Part shown: positions 43,110-54,798 of the stretch, in pieces | Numbering within the stretch: position 1 is the first letter of the stretch | Layout of the letters: the number at the start of each line of letters is the position of its first letter | NCBI RefSeq assembly: GCF_019195455.1 | Contig: NZ_JAIMBW010000001.1 | Location: forward strand, 3,996,001-4,060,000 | DNA from: Gymnodinialimonas phycosphaerae | GTDB taxonomy: Bacteria; Pseudomonadota; Alphaproteobacteria; Rhodobacterales; Rhodobacteraceae | Reading direction: 5' to 3' | DNA length: 64,000 bases | Notes under the pieces: generated by a model | Database searches by the model: none | Seen by the model: the letters and a program-made list of their open reading frames with translations, nothing else | Told to the model about the DNA's origin: nothing | Made by a program: the position numbers and the translations under genes

Positions 43110-43223
43110 GGAGAACCTTCCCAGGAGGCGTAGAGACTTCATCAAGGGCCGAAACCGTTCAAGATGACACCATATAGATATCACGTTGGCAGAATGGGCG
43201 GTGGGCCGCCGGGTTGAATACGA

Positions 43224-43253
43224 AAAAGGGCCGAGGAAGTCCCCGGCCCTTTT
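43224..43253 (-). terminator. terminator after clpA
   Basis: AAAAGGGCCG at 43224-43233 pairs with CGGCCCTTTT at 43244-43253 (10 bp, 10-base loop), ending TTTTTCG on the minus strand, 22 bases after the clpA stop. Confidence 0.85.
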
Positions 43254-43275
43254 CAAACTCTGCGTCAGGTCACAA

Positions 43276-45609
43276 TCAATCAGCGGTCAGAAGCGGAGGC
43301 TTCTTCTTGGGCGAGAGGCGCGGGCTTCCGGCCTCTTCCACACGCAAATCGATCTTGCCGTCCTTGACGCCGACTTGCACGTTGCCGCCCTTGGCCAGTT
43401 TCCCGAACAGCAACTCTTCCGCGAGGGGCTTCTTGATATGTTCTTGAATCACGCGGCCCAAGGGGCGCGCACCCATGCGGTCGTCGTAGCCCTTGTCGGC
43501 CAGCCACTCTGCGGCAGGCTTGGTCAGTTCGATCGTGACATTGCGATCCATCAACTGCGCTTCAAGCTGAAGCACGAACTTCTCGACCACCTGCAAGATC
43601 ACTTCTTTCGGGAGCGGCCCGAAGGAGATCACCGCATCCAGACGGTTACGGAATTCCGGCGTGAACGTCCGCTCGATCGCAGCCGTGTCTTCGCCTTCAC
43701 GCCGATCGCGGTTGAAGCCGATGGCGGCCTTCGCCTGCTCCGCCGCGCCCGCGTTCGAGGTCATGATCAGAACCACGTTGCGGAAGTCGACGGACCGTCC
43801 GTTGTGATCGGTCAGCGTCCCATGATCCATGACCTGAAGCAGGATATTGAAGACATCCGGGTGCGCCTTCTCGATCTCGTCCAGCAGCAACACACAATGC
43901 GGGTGCTGGTCGATGCCGTCGGTCAAAAGACCGCCCTGATCGAAGCCGACATAGCCCGGAGGTGCACCGATGAGGCGGGAAACCGCGTGTTTCTCCATGT
44001 ATTCGGACATGTCGAACCGGATCAGCTCAACCCCCAAGGTGTCCGCCAATTGCTTGGCAACCTCGGTTTTACCCACGCCGGTGGGGCCGGCGAACAGGTA
44101 GTTGCCGATGGGCTTTTCAGGTTCCCGCAGACCGGCACGGGCCAACTTGATGGAGGACGCAAGCGCCTCGATCGCCTTGTCCTGACCGAAGACGACCCGC
44201 TTCAAGGATACTTCAAGATCCTTCAGTACAATCGCATCGTCCTTGGATACGTTCTTCGGCGGGATGCGGGCGATCTTGGCGACCACATCTTCCACTTCCT
44301 TGGTGCCAATCGTCTTGCGACGCTTGCTTTCCGCGACCAAGTGCTGCGCTGCCCCCGCTTCATCGATCACGTCGATGGCCGAGTCAGGCAGTTTGCGGTC
44401 GTTGATATAGCGAGAGGCCAGCTCAACCGAGGTCTTGATCGCATCAGCGGTGTATTTCACGCCGTGATGATCCTCGAAGTAAGGCTTGAGGCCCTTGAGG
44501 ATCTTGACCGCGTCATCCACCGAAGGCTCTGCCACATCGATCTTCTGGAAACGCCGCGACAGGGCGCGGTCCTTTTCGAAGTGTTGGCGAAACTCCTTGT
44601 AGGTGGTGGAGCCCATGCAGCGGAGACCGCCGCCTTGCAGCGCGGGCTTGAGCAGGTTGGAGGCATCCATGGCACCGCCAGAGGTGGCGCCCGCACCGAT
44701 CACTGTGTGGATTTCGTCAATGAAAAGAACGGCATCGGGGTGATCTTCCAGCTCTTTCACGACCGCCTTGAGCCGCTCTTCAAAGTCACCGCGATAGCGG
44801 GTGCCGGCCAGAAGCGCACCCATGTCGAGTGAATAGATCGTGGCGTTTGCCAGCACCTCGGGGGTTTCCCCCTCCACGATTTTCTTGGCGAGGCCCTCGG
44901 CGATGGCAGTTTTGCCGACACCGGGGTCGCCCACCAGCAGCGGGTTATTCTTGCGGCGGCGGCACAGCACCTGAATGCACCGCTCGACCTCTGCAGAGCG
45001 GCCGATCAGGGGATCGACGTCGCCTTTGGTCGCCTTCGCATTGAGGTCGACACAATACTTGGCGAGGGCGGATTCCTTCTCCTCCCCCCCGGTGTTGTCC
45101 TGGAGGCTGGGGGCTTCGGTGTCTTCATCTTCCGCGCCCGTCACAGGCCGGGCTTCGCCGTAAGAAGGGTCCTTGGCGACGCCATGGGCGATGAAATTCA
45201 CGGCGTCGTAGCGCGTCATATCCTGTTCTTGCAGGAAATAGGCGGCGTTGCTTTCGCGTTCCGCGAAAATCGCGACGAGGACATTCGCCCCGGTCACTTC
45301 CGTGCGTCCCGAGGACTGCACATGGATCGCAGCACGTTGGATAACGCGCTGGAAAGCAGCCGTTGGCACGGCCTCAGACCCTTCAACATCGGTTTCAAGG
45401 GTCGAAAGATCCTCATCGATGAACTTCGACAGCGTGTCCCGCAGCAGTTCGATGTCGACCGAGCAGGCCTTCATGACCTTTTGCGCGTCGGGTTCATCAA
45501 TAAGCGCGAGAAGCAGGTGTTCCAGGGTCGCCAGTTCGTGGCGACGTGCGTTGGCGTTCGCCAAGGCAGCGTGGATGGCCTGTTCCAGTGTGTTCGAAAA
45601 AGACGGCAC
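43276..45609 (-). CDS. clpA: ATP-dependent Clp protease ATP-binding subunit ClpA
   Basis: An AAA+ unfoldase that feeds substrates to ClpP. The 777-residue product has an N-terminal Clp repeat domain (about 1-145), then two ATPase modules. The first has Walker [16 protein letters not shown] and Walker [13 protein letters not shown]. The second has [15 protein letters not shown] and [12 protein letters not shown]. Length is normal for ClpA. The start is most likely GTG at 45609 (AAAGGAG eight bases upstream, protein start [10 protein letters not shown]); an ATG at 45633 would place that Shine-Dalgarno inside the gene. clpS is not adjacent here. Confidence 0.95.
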   Translation of the reverse strand: MPSFSNTLEQAIHAALANANARRHELATLEHLLLALIDEPDAQKVMKACSVDIELLRDTLSKFIDEDLSTLETDVEGSEAVPTAAFQRVIQRAAIHVQSSGRTEVTGANVLVAIFAERESNAAYFLQEQDMTRYDAVNFIAHGVAKDPSYGEARPVTGAEDEDTEAPSLQDNTGGEEKESALAKYCVDLNAKATKGDVDPLIGRSAEVERCIQVLCRRRKNNPLLVGDPGVGKTAIAEGLAKKIVEGETPEVLANATIYSLDMGALLAGTRYRGDFEERLKAVVKELEDHPDAVLFIDEIHTVIGAGATSGGAMDASNLLKPALQGGGLRCMGSTTYKEFRQHFEKDRALSRRFQKIDVAEPSVDDAVKILKGLKPYFEDHHGVKYTADAIKTSVELASRYINDRKLPDSAIDVIDEAGAAQHLVAESKRRKTIGTKEVEDVVAKIARIPPKNVSKDDAIVLKDLEVSLKRVVFGQDKAIEALASSIKLARAGLREPEKPIGNYLFAGPTGVGKTEVAKQLADTLGVELIRFDMSEYMEKHAVSRLIGAPPGYVGFDQGGLLTDGIDQHPHCVLLLDEIEKAHPDVFNILLQVMDHGTLTDHNGRSVDFRNVVLIMTSNAGAAEQAKAAIGFNRDRREGEDTAAIERTFTPEFRNRLDAVISFGPLPKEVILQVVEKFVLQLEAQLMDRNVTIELTKPAAEWLADKGYDDRMGARPLGRVIQEHIKKPLAEELLFGKLAKGGNVQVGVKDGKIDLRVEEAGSPRLSPKKKPPLLTAD

Positions 45610-45810
45610 TATCTGTGCTCCTTTCGTCTGCATCGAGGGAGGGGTGGCCCCTCATCCCGATCGTGGCCTCATAAAGTTAAATTTTGCTTTCCGGCCGTAG
45701 GTTTCAAGCAAATTCGCATCAAGACCCCGTGTTTCGTGTTTGGTTAACGGTCTGATTTGCCAAAAATTTTCCCTAAAGCCTTGGGGTTGCTCGATTTTCA
45801 GGCAGTACAC

Positions 45811-46581
45811 CTAAAACCGATCTTTTTGCGCACGAATGCGGGTGAAAACGTCCACGGGTGACGCGCCTGTCATCGAGAGGTGGGCGGCGACGGCGGGCAC
45901 GTGGGCGCGCAGGAAGGGGTTGGTGGCCAATTCTTCGGCCAGGATGGACGGAACGGTCGGTTGACCCGCCGCGCGGGCGGCGGCGATCGCCTCTGACCGA
46001 GAGATAAGGTCAGGATTGTCGGGTTCAATAGTCAATGCGAAGCGCGCGTTGGACGCGGTGTATTCGTGGCCGGAACAGACGAGGGTTTCCGGGGGCAGGG
46101 CGGCCAGCTTCTGTAGTGACGCGTGCATCTGCGCGGGCGTGCCTTCGAAGAGGCGACCGCAGCCGAGGGCCATCAAGCTGTCGGCGGTGAAAACGGCCCT
46201 TGCGTCGGGCACGTAGAACGACAGGTGATTGTCGCAATGGCCGGACGTGTCCAGAACCTCGATCGCCAAGTTGCCGACCCAGAAAGTGTCGCCCTCAGCC
46301 AACGCCTTGTCCAGAGGAGGGAGGCGGCCGGCATCGGCGCCACAGCCCCACACCTTGGCACCTGTTGCGGCCTTCAGCGCCGGAACGCCGTCGACATGGT
46401 CCCCGTGGTGGTGCGTGATCAGAATGTCAGTCAGGGTCCAGCCGTGGGTTGCCAGCGCGGCCTTGATCGGCGCGACTTCGGGGACGTCCACACAGGCCGT
46501 GGCCCCGGTGTCGGGATCATGCAGAAGAAAGGCGTAGTTGTCTTGGAGGCAGGGGATGGTGATGATCTGCGGATCGGCCAT
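45811..46581 (-). CDS. gloB: hydroxyacylglutathione hydrolase (glyoxalase II)
   Basis: A metallo-beta-lactamase-fold enzyme that splits S-lactoylglutathione to lactate and glutathione. The 256-residue product has the binuclear metal motif ITHHHGDHVDGVPAL, SGHCDNHLSFYV, AVFTADSLMALGCGRLFEG and the substrate-binding VCSGHEYTASNARFA, all diagnostic of GloB. I chose the ATG at 46581 because the family N-terminus begins there. It is divergent from a methyltransferase gene with 88 bases between. Confidence 0.95.
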   Translation of the reverse strand: MADPQIITIPCLQDNYAFLLHDPDTGATACVDVPEVAPIKAALATHGWTLTDILITHHHGDHVDGVPALKAATGAKVWGCGADAGRLPPLDKALAEGDTFWVGNLAIEVLDTSGHCDNHLSFYVPDARAVFTADSLMALGCGRLFEGTPAQMHASLQKLAALPPETLVCSGHEYTASNARFALTIEPDNPDLISRSEAIAAARAAGQPTVPSILAEELATNPFLRAHVPAVAAHLSMTGASPVDVFTRIRAQKDRF

Positions 46582-46669
46582 GGTCTTTGCGCCCTCAGTG
46601 GTTAGATTAAATGCATAGGTTAGACGAAAGCCTGCGCCGCTGGACGCGCGTTTGCAAACAGGAAGTCGG

Positions 46670-47464
46670 ATGCATCTGGATGTCATAGACCTGCGGCAGT
46701 TCTACTACCGCACCCGTTTGGGGCGGATCGCCCAGAAGGCGGTGCGCGAACGGATGCTGGAGATGTGGCCAAGCGCCAGGGGCGAGACGGTCGTAGGCTT
46801 CGGCTTCGCCGTGCCGCTGATGCGCCCCTATCTGGCCGACGCGCGGCGGGTGATCGGGGTGATGCCGGCGCAACAGGGTGTGATGCCTTGGCCTGCGGGT
46901 CTGGATAATGTCTCACTCCTGTGCCGAGAAGGGTTGTGGCCGGTGCAGACCGGACAGGCGGACAAGCTGATTTGCCTGCACGGGCTAGAGACATCCGAGC
47001 ATCCGGCAAGCGTGTTGGACGAATGCCAGCGGGTGCTGGCGCCCGGCGGTCGGGCGCTGTTCATTGTGCCGAACCGGATGGGCCTGTGGGCGCGCCGGGA
47101 CGGGACACCCTTCGGCTTCGGGAGGCCCTATTCGTTGGGACAGTTGGAGGCGCAGTTGGAGGCCTTCGACTTCATACCCGAGCGCCACGCGGCAGCGCTG
47201 TTCGTGCCCCCCTCGCCGAAGCGGTTCTGGCTGAAGTCGGCGGATATGGTGGAGCGTCTGGGCACCAAGCTGAGCCGCAACCGTGCCGGCGGGGTCATCT
47301 TGATCGAGGTATCCAAGCGCATTCCGGCAAGGCGCAAGCCCGGGCTGGCAGAGCGGGTGCGCAGGCCCTTGCGTGTGCTGGAGGGCAGCTCTCAACCCGT
47401 GGGGGTCAGCGGGCGGGGCCAGTCTTCGACATCCCTGGACGCCATTGGTAAAGAGCCCGCATGA
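46670..47464 (+). CDS. class I SAM-dependent methyltransferase
   Basis: A 264-residue methyltransferase-like protein. It begins with [21 protein letters not shown], an N-terminal block common in a group of alphaproteobacterial methyltransferases found beside gloB. Weakened SAM motifs follow: [15 protein letters not shown] (motif I region), [13 protein letters not shown] and the motif VI region [20 protein letters not shown]. The substrate is unknown. The ATG at 46670 has AGGAAG upstream; an upstream ATG at 46652 would overlap it. Confidence 0.82.
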   Translation: MHLDVIDLRQFYYRTRLGRIAQKAVRERMLEMWPSARGETVVGFGFAVPLMRPYLADARRVIGVMPAQQGVMPWPAGLDNVSLLCREGLWPVQTGQADKLICLHGLETSEHPASVLDECQRVLAPGGRALFIVPNRMGLWARRDGTPFGFGRPYSLGQLEAQLEAFDFIPERHAAALFVPPSPKRFWLKSADMVERLGTKLSRNRAGGVILIEVSKRIPARRKPGLAERVRRPLRVLEGSSQPVGVSGRGQSSTSLDAIGKEPA

Positions 47465-47501
47465 CGGCGGTGTGACGGCGTAACGGAAGGTTGGGGATCA
47501 C

Positions 47502-48449
47502 ATGGAACAATCCGATAGCAATCTGGCCAAGGAAAAACCTGCGGATGTGCCGAACACAGAAGGCATGTCCTTGGGGCAAAGCGGGGCGCGGTACAATCAG
47601 TGGCTGGGAAAGTTGCGCGAGGCAGGCATTCTGAAAGCCGAGCGTTTGCTGCCCGAGATGCGCGTTCCGGTGCCCACGGCGCTGCCGTCGTTGATGGGGC
47701 GGGGTGCTGCCCGAGAGGGCCTCGTGCAGGAGATCAAGGCGCTGCAACCCTGGGGCTACTCGATCCAGCTTGCCCCGGGTGTGCTGACAGGCGGGGCGGA
47801 GGCGTTGGAGCGCACTGTCTATCGCTCGCACCTCATTTCCGGTGCGATCCGCGAAGGGCTGCGGCTGTGCGGCCGGACGCCACAAGGGGCCACGGCGGTC
47901 GATTTCGCCTGCAATCACGGATATTTTTCCCTTCTGGCGGCAGAGCTTGGCTTCGACGCGGTGCGCGGGTTCGACTTGCGCGAGGTCAACCTGCGCAAGG
48001 CGCGGCTTCTGGCGGACCAATTTGACCTTGCCAGCGCCACGTTCGAGCAGCGGGACGTCTACACCTATGAGGGCCAGGCCGATGTCGTGCTGAACCTCGG
48101 GCTTTTGTACCACGTCACCGATCCGGTGCGCCTGATGGAATTGTCGTTTGCAGCGACCTCGACCTTTTGCATCGTTGACACGATCACGTATAAATCCCCG
48201 GTTTCAGCGTTCATCCTGCGCACCAACAAGGATCAGTCGCACCACGCGGAAGGCGCCTATAATGCGGAATTGCACCCAACCTACCGGGCTCTGATTGATT
48301 TGATGCACGCGGCAGGATTCGTCGACCTGATGGAAGTTGTTCCCGAAGCGCGTCCAGACCGCGCGTGCCATCCCCTATACGACAAGTCAGACCGACGCTG
48401 CCTGATTGGATTCCGGCCCGGCGCCGTGGTTGAACGCCTTCCGGGCTGA
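47502..48449 (+). CDS. class I SAM-dependent methyltransferase
   Basis: A 315-residue protein with a Rossmann-type methyltransferase core in its C-terminal two-thirds: AVDFACNHGYFSLLAAELG (SAM motif I), GFDLREVNLRKARLLA, and VVLNLGLLYHVTDPVRLMEL. The N-terminal ~110 residues carry no recognised domain. The pattern resembles the DUF1698/CmoB-like group in the core but is not close enough to name. It begins 37 bases after the previous methyltransferase gene, so the two may be co-transcribed. Confidence 0.8.
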   Translation: MEQSDSNLAKEKPADVPNTEGMSLGQSGARYNQWLGKLREAGILKAERLLPEMRVPVPTALPSLMGRGAAREGLVQEIKALQPWGYSIQLAPGVLTGGAEALERTVYRSHLISGAIREGLRLCGRTPQGATAVDFACNHGYFSLLAAELGFDAVRGFDLREVNLRKARLLADQFDLASATFEQRDVYTYEGQADVVLNLGLLYHVTDPVRLMELSFAATSTFCIVDTITYKSPVSAFILRTNKDQSHHAEGAYNAELHPTYRALIDLMHAAGFVDLMEVVPEARPDRACHPLYDKSDRRCLIGFRPGAVVERLPG

Positions 48450-48770
48450 GCGCGCCAATGCGGGCGCTTTGCCCCAGACCTGTGCGAAAATACGTGAGTT
48501 TCGACCGCGAAGACCAAAGAATCGCGGCTTTCAGCGACGCAAAATTCGTGGGCAAAGCGCCGCATCGCAGAATAATCAGCGCAACACATTGAAATAGAAT
48601 GATTTTTGAACGGGGCGCCAGCGATCTAGGACGGTTGCAGCATTTCAAACCCTCTGCTACACCGCGCTCGATTTACCGGGGAACGGGCGGGATGGGCCGC
48701 TCTGACACGACAGCGGTGGGGCGGCATATCGGCTTCTCCAAACACGCCTCGTGCAACTGAAAGGGTTGAT
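48450..48770. other. 321-base gap upstream of the ATP-synthase operon
   Basis: No gene is supported. Right after the methyltransferase stop is a weak hairpin (AGCGC / GCGCT at 48449-48468, followed by TTT). A candidate promoter for atpHAGDC lies at 48635-48663. The rest holds nothing I recognise. Confidence 0.6.
48635..48663 (+). promoter_or_regulatory. candidate sigma-70 promoter of atpHAGDC
   Basis: TTGCAG (48635-48640), a 17-base spacer, then TACACC (48658-48663), about 107 bases before the atpH start. The -35 and spacing are good, the -10 moderate. Confidence 0.35.
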
Positions 48771-49331
48771 GTGAGCGAATCTGCTTCAATCTCGACCGGC
48801 ATCGCCGCGCGCTACGCGACCGCGATGTTTGAGTTGGCCTCCGAGGCCAATGCGCTACCAGCTTTGGAAAAAGACGTCGACGCGCTGGACGCGGCGTTGT
48901 CGGAAAGCGTGGACCTGCGCGACCTGATCCACTCGCCGATCTACGGCCGCGATGAGGCGTCAGCCGCCATCGGCGGTGTCGCGGATGCGATGAAGTTGCA
49001 GGCGATGACCGGCAACACGCTGCGTCTGATGGCCAACAAGCGCCGCTTGTTCGTGCTGCCTGCTTTGCTTTCCGAACTGCGCGAGCGCATTGCCGACCAT
49101 AAAGGCGAAGTGACCGCCGAAGTGACGTCGGCCAAGGCGCTGACGAAGGCCCAATTGGACAAGCTGACCAAGTCGCTGAAAGAGCGCGTCGGCAAGGCCG
49201 TGATTGTCAAACCGACCGTCGATGAAGGTATCATCGGCGGTCTTGTTGTAAAAATTGGCTCGAAGATGATCGACACGTCGATCCGCTCCAAGCTGAACGC
49301 ACTCCAGAATACCATGAAAGAGGTCGGATAA
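48771..49331 (+). CDS. atpH: ATP synthase F1 delta subunit
   Basis: Part of the stator that joins F1 to the membrane part of ATP synthase. The 186-residue product has the OSCP/delta pattern: [17 protein letters not shown] at the N-terminus and [16 protein letters not shown], then [21 protein letters not shown] at the C-terminus. The start is GTG at 48771 (AAAGGG upstream). Its stop overlaps the atpA ATG by one base (TAATG). Confidence 0.95.
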   Translation: MSESASISTGIAARYATAMFELASEANALPALEKDVDALDAALSESVDLRDLIHSPIYGRDEASAAIGGVADAMKLQAMTGNTLRLMANKRRLFVLPALLSELRERIADHKGEVTAEVTSAKALTKAQLDKLTKSLKERVGKAVIVKPTVDEGIIGGLVVKIGSKMIDTSIRSKLNALQNTMKEVG

Positions 49332-50869
49332 TGGCTATCCAAGCAGCTGAGATTTCTCAGATCCTCAAGGACCAGATCAAGACTTTTGGGCAAGACGCCC
49401 AAGTCGCCGAGGTTGGCCGGGTTCTGTCCGTGGGCGACGGTATTGCCCGCGTCTACGGCCTCGACAACGTTCAGGCCGGTGAGATGGTCGAATTCCCCGG
49501 CGGCATTCAGGGCATGGCCCTGAACCTTGAAGCCGACAACGTGGGTGTCGTGATCTTCGGCTCTGACCGGGACATCAAAGAAGGCGACGTCGTCAAGCGC
49601 ACGAACTCCATCGTGGACGTGCCCGCGGGCAACGAAATGCTCGGTCGCGTCGTTGACGGTCTTGGCAATCCGCTGGACGGCAAGGGCCCGATCAACGCCT
49701 CCGAGCGTCGGATCGCCGACAGCAAGGCGCCAGGCATTATCCCCCGGAAATCGGTTCACGAGCCGATGGCCACGGGCCTGAAAGCCATTGACGCGATGAT
49801 CCCTGTTGGCCGTGGCCAGCGCGAGCTGATCATTGGCGACCGTCAGACGGGTAAGACCGCCGTGGCGCTTGACACGATCCTGAACCAGAAGTCGTACAAC
49901 GATGCCGCTGGCGACGATGAAAGCAAGAAGCTGTACTGCATCTACGTCGCGATCGGCCAAAAGCGGTCCACCGTGGCGCAGCTGGTGAAGAAGTTGGAAG
50001 AGACCGGCGCGATCGAATACACGATCGTTGTGGCCGCCACCGCCTCCGACCCCGCGCCGATGCAGTTCCTGGCACCGTATGCTGCGACTGCCATGGCGGA
50101 GTTCTTCCGCGACAACGGCCGTCACGCGCTGATCGTGTATGATGACCTGTCCAAGCAGGCCGTGTCTTATCGCCAGATGTCCCTGCTTCTGCGCCGCCCG
50201 CCCGGCCGTGAAGCCTATCCTGGTGACGTTTTCTACCTGCACTCTCGCTTGCTGGAGCGGTCCTCGAAGCTGAACGAGGACAATGGGTCCGGTTCGCTGA
50301 CAGCGCTGCCGATCATTGAAACCCAAGGTGGCGACGTTTCGGCGTTTATCCCGACCAACGTGATCTCGATCACCGACGGTCAGATCTTCCTTGAGACGGA
50401 ATTGTTCTTCCAGGGCATCCGCCCCGCTGTGAACACCGGTCTGTCGGTGTCGCGGGTTGGCTCCTCGGCTCAGACCAAGGCGATGTCGTCGGTTGCCGGT
50501 CCGGTTAAGCTGTCGCTGGCGCAGTATCGTGAAATGGCCGCGTTCGCCCAGTTCGGCTCGGACCTGGACGCCTCCACCCAGCAGTTGCTGGCCCGTGGTG
50601 CGCGCCTGACCGAGATGATGAAGCAGCCCCAGTATTCGCCCCTGACCAACGCCGAGATCGTTACGATGATCTTCGCGGGCACCAACGGGTTCCTGGACAA
50701 GCTGCCCGTCGGTGATGTGGGTCGCTTCGAGGAAGGTCTTCTGAACCATATGCGCGCCAACAAGAAGGATGTGCTGGATTGGATCACCAACGAAGATCCG
50801 AAGATCAAGGGTGATGCCGCCGACAGACTGAAGGCAGCCATTCAAGAATTCGCCGCCGATTTCGCGTAA
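49331..50869 (+). CDS. atpA: ATP synthase F1 alpha subunit
   Basis: A regulatory nucleotide-binding subunit of F1. The 512-residue product has the Walker [16 protein letters not shown] (about residues 170-184), the [20 protein letters not shown] block and the C-terminal helical domain. Length and sequence are typical. It is the second gene of the F1 operon, starting at the last base of the atpH stop. Confidence 0.98.
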   Translation: MAIQAAEISQILKDQIKTFGQDAQVAEVGRVLSVGDGIARVYGLDNVQAGEMVEFPGGIQGMALNLEADNVGVVIFGSDRDIKEGDVVKRTNSIVDVPAGNEMLGRVVDGLGNPLDGKGPINASERRIADSKAPGIIPRKSVHEPMATGLKAIDAMIPVGRGQRELIIGDRQTGKTAVALDTILNQKSYNDAAGDDESKKLYCIYVAIGQKRSTVAQLVKKLEETGAIEYTIVVAATASDPAPMQFLAPYAATAMAEFFRDNGRHALIVYDDLSKQAVSYRQMSLLLRRPPGREAYPGDVFYLHSRLLERSSKLNEDNGSGSLTALPIIETQGGDVSAFIPTNVISITDGQIFLETELFFQGIRPAVNTGLSVSRVGSSAQTKAMSSVAGPVKLSLAQYREMAAFAQFGSDLDASTQQLLARGARLTEMMKQPQYSPLTNAEIVTMIFAGTNGFLDKLPVGDVGRFEEGLLNHMRANKKDVLDWITNEDPKIKGDAADRLKAAIQEFAADFA

Positions 50870-50881
50870 GGGAGATTTGGC

Positions 50882-53202
<2,321 letters not shown>

Positions 53203-53209
53203 GAAAATG

Positions 53210-53232
53210 GCCCCCGGGGATTACCCGGGGGC
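53210..53232 (+). promoter_or_regulatory. strong hairpin between atpD and atpC
   Basis: GCCCCCGGG at 53210-53218 pairs with CCCGGGGGC at 53224-53232 around a five-base loop, 8 bases after the atpD stop and 27 bases before atpC. No T-run follows, so a full terminator is unlikely. It could protect the upstream mRNA end or lower atpC expression. Confidence 0.65.
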
Positions 53233-53259
53233 ACTTGATCCAGTTTTCCGGAGGCCATC

Positions 53260-53658
53260 ATGGCAACCATGCAATTCGACCTCGTCTCTCCCGAGCGCCG
53301 CTTGGCGTCCATGGAAGTAAACGAAGTGCAGATCCCCGGCGCGGACGGTGATTTGACGGCGATGCCGGATCATTCGCCGATGATCACGACCCTGCGCCCC
53401 GGCGTCTTGAAGGTGTCGGGCGCAGAGGGGGAGAAATCCTATTTCGTCACGGGCGGTTTCGCAGATATTGCGGGCCCGTCGGCGACGATCCTTGCTGAAA
53501 TGGCGCTGCCGGTCGAAGAAGTCGCCGCCGCGCAGGTGGATGAGTTGATCACGGCCTCTGAGGCACGCGTTAAGTCGGCAACGGGCAGTGCGGCGGATGC
53601 CGCCGCGAAGTACCACGCTGAGTTGACCTCGACGCTGGACACGATCATCGGCCGCTAA
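53260..53658 (+). CDS. atpC: ATP synthase F1 epsilon subunit
   Basis: A small rotor subunit that inhibits F1 hydrolysis. The 132-residue product has the N-terminal beta sandwich ([20 protein letters not shown], quoted exactly, then [16 protein letters not shown]) and a C-terminal two-helix part ([15 protein letters not shown]). It is the last gene of the operon; an intrinsic terminator follows at 53679. Confidence 0.95.
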   Translation: MATMQFDLVSPERRLASMEVNEVQIPGADGDLTAMPDHSPMITTLRPGVLKVSGAEGEKSYFVTGGFADIAGPSATILAEMALPVEEVAAAQVDELITASEARVKSATGSAADAAAKYHAELTSTLDTIIGR

Positions 53659-53678
53659 GGCGCGCTGCATGTCAAAAT

Positions 53679-53712
53679 ACGCCCTCGGCCGACCCGCCGG
53701 GGGCGTTTTTGT
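53679..53712 (+). terminator. terminator of the atp operon
   Basis: ACGCCCTCGG at 53679-53688 pairs with CCGGGGGCGT at 53697-53706 (10 positions with one T-G pair), followed by TTTTTG. A clear intrinsic terminator. Confidence 0.9.
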
Positions 53713-53805
53713 ATCAGGCGCACAAAAAAGGTCGAGTTTGGGGATTTTGTTCAGCATTCCTTCGGAATTCGGCGTAATAAGTGCCCGGGTAAACATGCAA
53801 GTGCC

Positions 53806-54156
53806 ATGAAACGCTTTAAAAACAACCTTATTGCTGTCGACCAAGGGTCAAGCGTCATGTTCTCGGATTTCGCCAACAACGGGCCAATGTGGTCCGGTGA
53901 TGGCCCCCGCGAGTCCGTGACGAAGGTTGAATTCGGTGAGCCGTATCTCGCGCCGCCGATGGTGCATGTTTCAATCTCGATGTGGGACACGGGCGGGAAT
54001 ACCAACCAGCGCGCCGACCTTCGGGCCGAAAAGATCACCCGGACCGGGTGCGACCTGGTCTTTCGCACCTGGGGCGACAGCCGTATCGCGCGCATCCGGG
54101 CGGATTGGATGGCGATTGGTGAGGTCCCCGATGAAGATGCCTGGGACGTAGGCTAG
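53806..54156 (+). CDS. H-type lectin-domain-like protein
   Basis: A 116-residue protein without signal peptide. From about residue 40 it follows the H-type lectin pattern (PF09458, discoidin/snail-agglutinin fold): KVEFGEPYLAPPMVHVSISM, ADLRAEKITRTGCDLVFRTW and ARIRADWMAIG. This fold binds GalNAc-type sugars in eukaryotic examples, but function in bacteria is unsettled. It stands alone after the atp operon. The ATG at 53806 is the first; no strong Shine-Dalgarno is visible. Confidence 0.8.
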   Translation: MKRFKNNLIAVDQGSSVMFSDFANNGPMWSGDGPRESVTKVEFGEPYLAPPMVHVSISMWDTGGNTNQRADLRAEKITRTGCDLVFRTWGDSRIARIRADWMAIGEVPDEDAWDVG

Positions 54157-54178
54157 GCGACGTGACGTAGGGTAATTA

Positions 54179-54210
54179 TTGAACGTCGTTCAAAAATGAA
54201 TGATGTTCAA
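54179..54210. promoter_or_regulatory. twin TetR-type operator-like palindromes
   Basis: TTGAACG-T-CGTTCAA (54179-54193, perfect) and ATGAATGATGTTCAA (54196-54210, TGAA/TTCA arms) share the TGAAyG..GTTCA core and lie 17 bases apart, about 28 bases before the ATG at 54238. Such TGAACG/CGTTCA dyads are typical TetR-family operators. No TetR gene is in the neighbourhood. Confidence 0.6.
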
Positions 54211-54237
54211 ACCTGAGCCTTGCCGCAGGAGCCCCCC

Positions 54238-54798
54238 ATGTCCGAAATCCGAAAGTCCGTCCTTTGGGCGATCGCCATCGCACTCCTATCGGGAACCTTC
54301 TCGGCCGTTACGCTGGACCCCTTCATGCAGGTGATAGAGGACTCCGGTTTGGACGACCTCGCGGGCCTTCTTGGATCCTTCGCCCTGACGGCGGGCTTGA
54401 GTTTTGGCCTGTGCGGCGCCGCTTTCACCCTATGGCGCAAGAAGGTGGGAATTGGTGCGGGCGCAGTCTTTGTTGTGGCATCGATGATTGGAATGGCATC
54501 GGCGGTCTACGTGGCCATTCTGGGATATGACAACGCAACCGGCAGCTTTCTGTTGCCCTACACGCTCGGCAGCCCGGTGGGGGCGCTTATCCTCGCGGTG
54601 CCCTTTGCCTTCTTGGGGAAGTTCGCCACCCCTTGGCGCACGATTGCCTTGGCAACGGCGTTGCCGATGCTGTGGGCTGTGGGGGTAGGCGCGTTCCTCA
54701 ATGGCGACGCCGCGCTGAATGCGTCGGGGCTGGCGACACTCTACATCGGGTGGCAGGCGCTGTTCTTGGGCGTGTTCGCAGCAGCGCGGCGCGCCTAG
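54238..54798 (+). CDS. integral membrane protein of unknown function
   Basis: A 186-residue protein with five to six hydrophobic segments (about 8-27, 42-64, 72-92, 103-120, 130-150, 163-183) and no signature I recognise. The ATG at 54238 has AGGAG upstream. Twin TetR-type operator-like palindromes sit directly upstream, so expression is probably tightly controlled. It converges with prs, overlapping its end by four bases. A small transporter or an inhibitor-like membrane protein are both open. Confidence 0.7.
   Translation: MSEIRKSVLWAIAIALLSGTFSAVTLDPFMQVIEDSGLDDLAGLLGSFALTAGLSFGLCGAAFTLWRKKVGIGAGAVFVVASMIGMASAVYVAILGYDNATGSFLLPYTLGSPVGALILAVPFAFLGKFATPWRTIALATALPMLWAVGVGAFLNGDAALNASGLATLYIGWQALFLGVFAAARRA

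Noticed and set aside
43186..44832. 548-codon plus-strand frame opposite clpA
   Set aside because: The clpA reading has full AAA+ motifs; the antisense frame has none, and its start lies in the clpA terminator region.
48449..48468. Hairpin after the second methyltransferase as a true terminator
   Set aside because: Only five base pairs with three T after it; too weak to annotate as a terminator, so it is mentioned only in the gap note.
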